Below, piece after piece: positions 1-5,241 of a stretch of DNA of 5,241 nucleotides. The notes under the pieces were generated by a model. It was not told the DNA's origin. It made no database searches and saw only the letters and a program-made list of their open reading frames with translations. Both the position numbers and the translations under genes were made by a program. The stretch's first letter is position 1, and every line of letters begins with the position of its first letter. The stretch spans positions 1 through 5,241 of the forward strand of contig PIVH01000659.1 of NCBI GenBank assembly GCA_003354225.1. Direction: 5' to 3'. This stretch comes from Globobulimina sp. Taxonomy: Eukaryota > Foraminifera > Rotaliida.

Positions 1-99
1 TTTTTTTGGGTAATTTAATACAATTTTATTGGTTGGAAATAAAAAATTGAACACGAGTCAACTCAGTCAAGAAAAAATTGAATTTTTGTTGCAAAAAGA
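1..99 (+). promoter_or_regulatory. Upstream region / short 5' leader of the GMC gene
   Basis: Only 99 bases precede the GMC start codon. They are AT-rich and contain an inverted CCAAT (ATTGG at 28-32) and the near-palindrome GAGTCAACTC at 55-64, an element whose core octamer recurs elsewhere in the window. No TATA box can be assigned with confidence, and the transcription start is not visible. Confidence 0.3.
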
Positions 100-2161
100 A
101 TGGCAACCTTTACCTTTGTACTGTGGTATTTCATCTCCATAGCTTTTGGGTCTCAATGTGCCGATCAGCCGATGAAGAATGACTTATTAGCATGGTATGA
201 AGAGTGGATGAGAGGATTTCAAGTTGATTATATAGCAATTTCCGATTTACGTGACGCATATGATTTTATCATAGTTGGTGCAGGTCTGTTATTACATATA
301 TGTATATCGTCAGACATTGATTGAGTTTAATGTAATGTTAACGTAATCAGGTATTGGTGGCTCAATTGTAGCACATAGATTGGCGATGGATGCATCATAT
401 CCAAAGGTGTTGTTATTAGAAGCCGGTTCTAAACATAATACAAGCGGCTTATCCGCGCAAATGGTGCCTGTCATGGTAGCAGCAAATCAATTGAGTGATA
501 TTGATTGGGCGTATCAATCAGAACCATCAGATGGTCATTGTTGTAAATGGCATAAGCAAAGAAGACATCAAATACCTCGAGGTAAAGTAACCGGAGGTAC
601 TGCCATTTTAAATTATATGGTCTGGGTTCGCGGACATAAGGAAGATTGGGATGTTTTATTCGATGTTGACGGCTGGAAATGGAATGACGTATTACCATTC
701 TATGAGAAAACAGAATCATTACATCGCCATAACCACCAACAATGCCACAAAGTGCGTGCCAGAGGTTGTGATGGACCAATTATTGTCAACGATGCGCGTA
801 ATTTAGTGGATAAAAATAGTATTTTTGATGAAGCAGTTATCAATGCATTTATTGGCACAAAGAAGTTTAAATATTTGCGCAATGGACAAAATTCTGTGAC
901 TGGGAGTAATATCGGTGTTGCTTATACAGAATATAATATCGATGATACTGGACATAGAAACGACGCATTTCTTGATTATAATAAATATATGAGACATGTA
1001 TATGCGACAGAATATGGTCAAGGTTTGATAAATTTAGATATTTTAAGCGATGCTCATGTGACAAAAATATTATTTGCAGACGACAGCAGCGATTTGTTAC
1101 AAGCGACCGGTGTGCAATTTGCTGATTTGAATGACAACAAAAAGTTGTATACAGTCGATTTAAGTCAGAATGAAAAATCGGAGGTTATATTGGGTGGAGG
1201 CTCCATAAATGATCCACAATTACTAATGTTATCAGGATTGGGTCCAAAGGAGGAATTAAATAAACATGACATCAAAGTTGTGCGTGACATTGCAGGCATT
1301 GGTAATAATTTGCAAGACCATACTTTTTCTTTTATGCGATATCATATTGCGCCGAAATATCAATATTCTGAAAGTATCACCGCAGCAAAAGTGCAGAGAA
1401 CATTATCTAATTTTACACTGTTTAAAGATTATTTGTTTACCGGCAAAAGTGTGCTAAGTACGTCAACGCCAAATGTGAATGCTTTTATTCGGTCGCATGT
1501 AATGAATGCAAAATATGGCACAAAACATAAGTATCCAGATTTACAATTTTATGTATTGGCCGGATGGAGTGGCGTTGGAGCTCCATTTAACAAACCAGAC
1601 TCTGTGTTGGTTGACTATGAATGTGGCAAAGCAGAATATTATAAAGATTTGCCCAATGTGGATAATATAATGACCATCGTATCGTTGCAACATCCGGAGT
1701 CTCGCGGATGGATCAAATTGAAATCGTCAGATCCTTTCGATTATCCATTGATTCAACCAAATTATTTAAAGGAACAATTCGATGTTGATGCTATTATGGA
1801 AGGACATAAAATTATGAATGAAATTATGTTGCAACCGTCAATCAAGAGATTGTGGGACGAAAGAATGGAATGTAAGAAGTATGGAGATATTGTGAGTAAT
1901 GATACAAATTTAGAGAGATTTATTCGGGATTCCTGTGATAATCTTTATCATCCAGTTGGAACATGTAAAATGGGCGATATTGCAAAAGATAAAATGGCTG
2001 TGGTTGACAATAAATTATTAGTTGTTGGTACAATGAATTTAAGAGTTGCCGATGCGTCAATTCTTCCGCATCAATTATCTGGAAATACTCAAGTGTCCAT
2101 ATATATGATTGGCGAAAAAGCAAGTCATATTATCTTGAAAAGATGGAATTCGCGTCATTGA
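100..2161 (+). CDS. Secreted GMC-family FAD-dependent oxidoreductase (glucose/choline dehydrogenase-like), two exons
   Basis: Coding exons are 100-283 and 351-2161, giving 664 residues. The start ATG has A at -3 and G at +4. Residues 1-18 form a hydrophobic signal peptide, so the protein is probably secreted; sequons at N91, N415 and N578 fit that. The intron junction rebuilds the Rossmann motif GAGIGGS (GxGxxG, residues 60-65), followed by the ribose-binding Glu at about E85. GMC signature 1 is seen around RGKVTGGT (138-145) and LNYMVWVRG (148-156). Signature 2 is GGSINDPQLLMLSGLGP (344-360), with Asp349 where Ser/Thr is usual. NLQDH lies at 381-385. The catalytic pair is present as His595 in YHPVGT and Asn640 in SGNT, followed by the usual IGEKA C-terminus. 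Length is normal for animal GMC enzymes. The family oxidises alcohols, sugars or choline using FAD; the substrate cannot be read from the sequence. Family assignment is firm, subfamily is not. Confidence 0.95.
284..350 (+). other. Spliceosomal intron in the GMC gene
   Basis: This 67-nt GT-AG intron runs from GTCTGT to AATCAG. It is phase 1: G283 joins G351-T352 to make the Gly62 codon. Without splicing the frame hits a TGA at 322-324. With splicing the FAD dinucleotide-binding motif GAGIGG is intact, which is strong support for both boundaries. Confidence 0.93.
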
Positions 2162-2268
2162 TTTTGACATAGTTGTTTAGTATTTATATTCTATACAGAT
2201 AAGTGTTGGGCAGCATTCCCTTCGCGCGTCAGCTTATAATTAATTCACACACTTAAAAATTGCGCTCC
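2162..2268 (+). other. Very short same-strand intergenic spacer between GMC and methyltransferase genes
   Basis: Only 107 nt separate the GMC stop from the next start ATG. The spacer has no AATAAA. It contains pyrimidine-rich sequence ending in a CAG (CCCTTCGCGCGTCAG, ending at 2232) 36 nt before the ATG, which resembles a 3' splice acceptor. Either a very compact terminator and promoter sit here, or the two genes share a transcript; the sequence alone does not decide. Confidence 0.5.
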
Positions 2269-3228
2269 ATGGCAGCGTTTGCTGAAGAATTGAAATTAGT
2301 GCGGCAAATAGCAAAGAATAAACACTATAAACACGTGTTACAACAAAATTCAATTAAAAGCCAATCCATTGACGGTGACGGAATCGGTGGCGATAATGAC
2401 GATATTTTGCGATATTCCAAAAAAGAAACAATATCCGATCAGATTAGATGCAATCATGGCAATTGTGCAAAGTGTATCAATTGTATTTCAAGAAAAGTAT
2501 TACCATTTAATCAAAAACAGTTGCTTCTCAAATACGGATTGTTTAATTTTGTATTTTCAAACATAAAGAATGCGGATTTAATTAAAATATCACGTGAATC
2601 AAACCCTAATTTATTGGAAAAATTCCAATCTTTATCGTCATTGCAATACGGCGAGATTAAATTTTATTCATTTGCTCATATTTTATGCGAAATACAATCA
2701 ATGGATGAGAGTCATGATTGGAATAATACAATTTTGATTGATTTTGGATCTGGAATTGCAAAGACATTGATCAGTGCGTCATTATTATACCAATTTAAAC
2801 AATGCATTGGCATCGAAATCATTTATTCAATGCATAAAAAAGCAATTGATTTTAAAAAAAAAATACCAATCAAATATTATGATTTATTCAAATGTAAACC
2901 AAACAAAATAGCATTAATTCATGGAAGTATTTATAATGAAAAGTTATTGAATGAATATTGTTTCTCCGATCAACAATTTAATGATTCAACTTATGTCATA
3001 TTTATTGCATCGACTGCATTCAGTGAGAATATGATGCAACTTTTATCAAACACACTGCAAAATATCTTCAAATCCAAATCCAATGCCAAATTCAATGCAA
3101 AAAATATATGGATTATCACATTATCGCATCCATTACCACACAAAAAGAAATTCATCATTAAACATCGAGATTTATACAGAATGTCTTTTGGTAATGTTAT
3201 GGTATATTTTCAGTTATTCACTCACTGA
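2269..3228 (+). CDS. DOT1-like class I SAM-dependent methyltransferase with an N-terminal Cys/His cluster
   Basis: The intronless frame encodes 319 residues from the ATG at 2269; the frame is open three codons further up, but only a TTG is there. Residues 1-60 are polar and look disordered. Next comes a compact cluster with C61, H63, C66, C69 and C72 (CNHGNCAKCINC), which could bind zinc. The catalytic half has YGEI (127-130), the SAM-binding glycine loop DFGSGIAK (158-165), the acidic end of the second strand in GIEI (E183), an IASTAF motif (246-251), and the terminal strand MSFGNVMVYF (305-314). This order matches DOT1-like methyltransferases described mainly in protists and some invertebrates: YGE, then D-x-G-S-G, then G-(I/V)-E, then MSWG-type ending. 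The substrate is unknown; methylation of histone lysine is possible by family name only. The end of the fold is present, so the protein appears complete. An AATAAA lies 25 nt after the stop. Confidence 0.82.
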   Translation: MAAFAEELKLVRQIAKNKHYKHVLQQNSIKSQSIDGDGIGGDNDDILRYSKKETISDQIRCNHGNCAKCINCISRKVLPFNQKQLLLKYGLFNFVFSNIKNADLIKISRESNPNLLEKFQSLSSLQYGEIKFYSFAHILCEIQSMDESHDWNNTILIDFGSGIAKTLISASLLYQFKQCIGIEIIYSMHKKAIDFKKKIPIKYYDLFKCKPNKIALIHGSIYNEKLLNEYCFSDQQFNDSTYVIFIASTAFSENMMQLLSNTLQNIFKSKSNAKFNAKNIWIITLSHPLPHKKKFIIKHRDLYRMSFGNVMVYFQLFTH

Positions 3229-3252
3229 CTCTTGTTATTTGTGTGTTGACTC

Positions 3253-3258
3253 AATAAA
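3253..3258 (+). terminator. Poly(A) signal AATAAA of the methyltransferase gene
   Basis: A canonical AATAAA begins 25 nt after the methyltransferase stop codon on the same strand. It implies a very short 3' UTR. It sits directly beside GTTGACTC (3245-3252), the reverse complement of an octamer that recurs in the window. Confidence 0.6.
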
Positions 3259-3456
3259 TATGATGCATGATATCTTTGTATGTTATTTGAAATTATGGTA
3301 CACAAAAGCCACGAAATGAACGACTATTAATAACTATAAACTCGTTTTTACAACAGTGGAAAATACCGGATGCTCTTTGACGTTTCTGACAATTTAGAAA
3401 ACTTCAAGTTTGCGCGTGTCGCAAGGGTTAATTCATATTGTACCTAAAAAACAAAG

Positions 3457-3524
3457 AGTGCTTCACGTGGAGTGCTTTGTGTATAGATTCAGTGCTTTCG
3501 ATTGTGTGCTTTGTTTATTGATAG
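3457..3524. repeat. Degenerate 34-bp tandem repeat built on AGTGCTTT
   Basis: Two adjacent units, 3457-3490 and 3491-3524, match at 24 of 34 positions. Each unit contains two copies of a GTGCTT core, so the core begins at 3458, 3472, 3492 and 3506, with spacings of 14, 20 and 14. The first unit holds a CACGTG palindrome (3464-3469). The second unit holds the minus-strand poly(A) signal of the Rab gene, so the repeat lies in or at the end of its 3' UTR. Confidence 0.55.
3514..3519 (-). terminator. Poly(A) signal of the Rab gene
   Basis: TTTATT on the plus strand reads AATAAA on the minus strand, 70 nt past the Rab stop codon. This is a normal distance for a short 3' UTR and is the nearest canonical signal downstream of that gene. 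Confidence 0.55.
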
Positions 3525-3588
3525 ATATCCTTGCACACACAAAAAAATTTGATATTATTACAATAAACAAAAGTATGTAATTAATAAG

Positions 3589-4284
3589 TTACAATAATTG
3601 GCAATAACATGAAGAATTTTGTGTATCATCAGTTTGGTCGTTGTTATTATTTTCATCATTATAAAATGTTGACGGAAGCACAAATCCATTGTCAATTTTA
3701 TAAACTAAAGGTATGGTTAATTTATTCATTGCAATAAGCGCTATGTCTTGGAAAGCCGGCGTAATATTCATTTTTGTGAAGGCAGAAACCTCTTTAAAAA
3801 CCATATCATGTCCTTCTGCGTATTGCAAAGCCACTTCGAATGATACTTGTCTGTCCGAATCGAGATCGATTTTATTTCCTAATAATAACGTTGGGAATGG
3901 TTTTGGATGATTTTCATGCAATGATGACTGGAATTCATTTTTCCAATGTTCGATGTTGGAGAATGAGTCTTCATTTGTAATGTCAAATACTAATACTAAT
4001 ATATCTGAGCCACGATATAATTGTTTGCTTAATGAATTGAATCTTTCTGTTCCTGCGGTATCCCATAGTTGTAATTGGGCGTAATTATTTTCTATACTCA
4101 CATCTGTTACATATAAATCACTGCCTATCGTTGATTTGTAACTATTATTTGCAGTTAATTGCATTTGCGGATTTATATATGATTGTAATATGGACGTTTT
4201 ACCTACGCCGCTGTCTCCAATTACTACCACTTTCATAAAAAAATTTGCTTGCTTCTTGTGTTCAGGTACCTCCATTGCGTTCAT
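3589..4284 (-). CDS. Rab-family small GTPase, Rab7-like, with altered switch II and SAK motifs
   Basis: The intronless frame encodes 231 residues from the ATG at 4284 (A at -3); another well-placed ATG is at 4275. Rabs switch between GDP and GTP forms and direct vesicle traffic. Visible motifs are the P-loop GDSGVGKTS (23-31), switch I with T52 in STIGSD, QLQLWDTAGTE (71-80), LYRGSD (90-95), LVFDIT (98-103), GNKIDL (136-141) and SAF (167-169). The stretches NEF and FPTLLLGNKIDL resemble Rab7 more than other Rabs, so a late-endosome or lysosome role is a reasonable inference. Two catalytic features deviate: Thr79 replaces the switch II Gln, and Phe169 replaces the Lys of SAK. A short insertion lies before switch I. 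The tail is Asn/Asp-rich and ends CYCQLL, consistent with geranylgeranylation at a CAAL-type box. Rab identity is firm; the Rab7 subfamily is likely but not proven. Confidence 0.93.
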   Translation of the reverse strand: MNAMEVPEHKKQANFFMKVVVIGDSGVGKTSILQSYINPQMQLTANNSYKSTIGSDLYVTDVSIENNYAQLQLWDTAGTERFNSLSKQLYRGSDILVLVFDITNEDSFSNIEHWKNEFQSSLHENHPKPFPTLLLGNKIDLDSDRQVSFEVALQYAEGHDMVFKEVSAFTKMNITPAFQDIALIAMNKLTIPLVYKIDNGFVLPSTFYNDENNNNDQTDDTQNSSCYCQLL

Positions 4285-4327
4285 CTTGCAATTGTAAAAT
4301 GTAAACTTCAAACTGCGGTAAAAAAAG
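4285..4327. promoter_or_regulatory. 43-nt divergent spacer upstream of the Rab start
   Basis: On the minus strand a pyrimidine tract followed by ACCGCAG ends 28 nt before the Rab ATG and resembles a 3' splice acceptor (CTTTTTTACCGCAG). It could mark a 5' UTR intron or a trans-splice site. On the plus strand the same stretch leads into the ATG of the putative micro-gene. No TATA element is evident. Confidence 0.3.
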
Positions 4328-4534
4328 ATGACTACAGTAGTTCACTTCAGCAAATTAAATGAACTGTCATTAAAAATGTCTGGAACTGGTTGTGAAATTG
4401 TAACGTAAGTAGTCTCGATTATAAACTGTAAATAAAGATCATATTCTATTATAAATAAGGATTAGACGAACATTTGCTTAAGCTTTTTCTCTAACAATTC
4501 AAGGTTGATCATGAGCAAAATCAAGGTCAAATAG
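4328..4534 (+). CDS. Putative micro-gene of two exons (about 35 residues), function unknown
   Basis: An ATG at 4328 with A at -3 opens a 25-codon frame that runs into a strong donor GTAAGT at 4405. A pyrimidine-rich stretch with CTAAC precedes an acceptor TTCAAG ending at 4503. Splicing (exons 4328-4404 and 4504-4534) gives a 35-residue peptide ending in a lysine-rich tail, with AATAAA (4544-4549) 10 nt after the stop. Without splicing, a TAA follows at once (4406-4408), and another AATAAA lies at 4431-4436. The peptide (FSKLNELSLKMSGTGCEIVT in its first part) has no match I can name. The pattern F-x2-L-x2-L then G is faintly like the N-terminus of allantoicase, but far too short to claim. 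It could be a small gene, a gene fragment, or chance. Confidence 0.27.
4405..4503 (+). other. Putative intron in the micro-gene
   Basis: This 99-nt segment begins GTAAGT, the best donor consensus in the window, and ends in TTTTTCTCTAACAATTCAAG, with a pyrimidine tract and a CTAAC branch-like element. The splice signals are good, but the surrounding coding evidence is thin. Confidence 0.3.
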
Positions 4535-4543
4535 GAAAACTCT

Positions 4544-4549
4544 AATAAA
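4544..4549 (+). terminator. AATAAA past the putative micro-gene
   Basis: A plus-strand AATAAA lies 10 nt after the TAG of the spliced micro-gene frame. In such AT-rich DNA the hexamer can occur by chance, so it supports the gene only weakly. Confidence 0.3.
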
Positions 4550-4592
4550 TTATATATCACACTAAATTATATACAGCCGAGTCAACTTAATT

Positions 4593-5241
4593 TTATATGC
4601 AATTAATTTGATACCCCCAATCGTGCCTAAAATCATTAAAACAATAACTACCAAGTATCATCATCAAAGCCACAGACAATAAAGGCAACACAACAAATGT
4701 GACGCAAGCGCAATATGCACATGCATTGGTATCACAAGCACCAAAAAAATGATATGCACTTGCATTGAAATTACAACAATCATTACATCTCCCACAGTCT
4801 GAGCAACATCCACAACACGCCTCTGTCGGTTGGCGATACCCAAAGTCTTCTGTTTGTATTCTACAATCAGTTGGTATGTTTGTAATGCTATAACTACTTT
4901 GCTCCACTCTGCCTATCCGCATAAATAACGTAATTACTCAGATTTATTGTATCCGGCATGCATATTTGCTCAAAATTAAATACAGCCACACATTGTTTGC
5001 CCATTCTATACATGTAATCATTATCGTCTTTTAAACAATTTCCACCTAATTTGCCACGGAAACCATCATCAATCGTTGCAATAATGCATGGGGTTTCTAC
5101 ATAAGAACGATACGAGTCAACGCAATGTACAGTGATATGAAAAACAGTAAAATAACTAATCGATATAATTAACCAAACACACAATGAAAAACGAGCCACT
5201 TTTTGTTTACTGAATGAAGACTCGCAGTAAGAATCTAGATA
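4593..5241 (-). CDS. Small cysteine-rich membrane protein, 5' end beyond the window
   Basis: Two minus-strand frames carry one likely protein. The upstream frame is open from the window edge to a TAG at 4894-4896 and encodes a hydrophobic stretch (FSLCVWLIISISYF and following, from about 5190) typical of a signal peptide or anchor, then a segment with scattered Cys. The downstream frame encodes a dense Cys cluster (CCGCCSDCGRCNDCC), more Cys, a membrane segment (VTFVVLPLLSVALMMILG) and a 17-residue tail ending INCI. They are one base out of phase, so an intron is needed; my best model is 4937 down to 4850. That gives exon parts 5241-4938 and 4849-4593. There is no ATG in the open frame before about 5010; a GTG at 5199 sits where a start would be expected. 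An acceptor-like TTCATTCAG ends at 5210, so the start codon probably lies in an exon outside the window. I infer a single-pass, disulfide-rich cell-surface or secretory-route protein. I do not recognise the family; the layout is loosely Shisa-like. Confidence 0.6.
4850..4937 (-). other. Predicted intron joining the two frames of the Cys-rich gene
   Basis: On the minus strand this 88-nt segment starts GTAATT and ends ACAAACAG. Its length is 1 modulo 3, as needed to join the two frames, and it removes the TAG that ends the first frame. The junction codon becomes Lys and the product reads INLKDFGYRQ. A 151-nt alternative (GTATAG donor at about 5011, acceptor ending TTGTAG) also keeps frame but deletes two cysteines. 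A one-base sequencing error is the third option. Confidence 0.45.

Larger units (their letters stand above)
3229..3588. other. Convergent intergenic region (3' ends of methyltransferase and Rab genes)
   Basis: These 360 bases lie between two converging stop codons. They contain the plus-strand AATAAA at 3253, the minus-strand AATAAA at 3514-3519, and a degenerate 34-bp tandem repeat at 3457-3524. I looked for protein frames, tRNA B boxes and snoRNA boxes and found nothing convincing. The middle part, about 3300-3450, has no feature I can name. Confidence 0.6.

Noticed and set aside
471-1064. Several minus-strand open frames inside the GMC gene.
   Set aside because: They are antisense to a gene with clear conserved motifs, have no domain-like composition, and overlap each other in different frames.
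1266-1457. Plus-strand alternative frame inside the GMC gene with a Cys-rich translation.
   Set aside because: It lies wholly within the conserved GMC frame and looks like a shadow of it.
2059-2110. GMC C-terminus reads SGNTQ rather than the usual SGNTN, suggesting loss of the second catalytic residue.
   Set aside because: Counting against the conserved downstream Asp/His-Ile segment and against glucose oxidase His559 and choline oxidase Asn510, the catalytic position is the first Asn (in GNT), which is present. The Gln replaces a non-catalytic residue.
2260-2268. Extension of the methyltransferase start to a TTG at 2260.
   Set aside because: Eukaryotic start use favours the ATG at 2269; the three extra codons carry no conserved feature.
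3400-3450. GGTTAATTC resembling a tRNA B box.
   Set aside because: It does not match GGTTCRANYCC, and no A box or acceptor stem pairs around it.
4285-4311. Extension of the Rab start to a TTG at 4311.
   Set aside because: Two ATGs with good contexts (4284 and 4275) lie just downstream and give a normal Rab N-terminus.
4328-4404. Micro-gene as the first exon of an allantoicase.
   Set aside because: The similarity is a few spaced hydrophobic and Gly positions in 25 residues, and no continuation of that family is found downstream before the opposite-strand gene.
4547-4573. 10-bp direct repeat AAATTATATA (4547-4556 and 4564-4573) that could be a target-site duplication.
   Set aside because: The sequence is pure A/T in AT-rich DNA and encloses only 7 bases, so no inserted element is present.
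4890-4900. Euplotes-style +1 frameshift at the AAG-TAG in the Cys-rich gene.
   Set aside because: A one-base skip there would join the frames, but a multi-gene linear contig with introns and standard TGA stops does not fit Euplotes, and a GT-AG intron explains the frame change more simply.

Overview
The window looks like a small, gene-dense piece of a eukaryotic nuclear genome. The evidence is a GT-AG intron of 67 nt that restores a conserved motif, ATG starts with Kozak-like contexts and no Shine-Dalgarno sites, AATAAA signals just past stop codons, and a Rab-type GTPase with a C-terminal prenylation motif. The DNA is AT-rich and standard code fits. The GMC protein resembles animal (arthropod-like) secreted GMC oxidoreductases. 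A small invertebrate with a compact genome (mite-like or rotifer-like) is my best guess, but a protist is not excluded.

Layout: (1) 100-2161, plus strand, a two-exon gene for a secreted FAD-dependent GMC oxidoreductase, complete at 664 residues. (2) After only 107 nt, 2269-3228, plus strand, an intronless gene for a DOT1-like class I methyltransferase with an unusual N-terminal Cys/His cluster. (3) 3229-3588, a 360-nt stretch between two converging gene ends, holding poly(A) signals for both and a degenerate 34-bp tandem repeat. (4) 3589-4284, minus strand, an intronless Rab7-like GTPase that lacks the switch II glutamine and the SAK lysine. (5) 4328-4534, plus strand, a possible two-exon micro-gene starting 43 nt from the Rab start in divergent orientation; weakly supported. 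(6) 4593 to the right edge, minus strand, the 3' part of a gene for a small cysteine-rich membrane protein; its first exon lies outside the window and one intron must be placed to join two reading frames.

The genes do not form an obvious pathway. Their products would act in different places: secretory route or extracellular space (GMC protein, Cys-rich protein), nucleus or cytosol (methyltransferase), and endosomal membranes (Rab). Nothing in the window looks like a mobile element, CRISPR array, rRNA or tRNA. The points most worth a second look are the variant Rab catalytic motifs, the Cys cluster on the DOT1-like enzyme, the unresolved structure of the Cys-rich gene, and the possible micro-gene.
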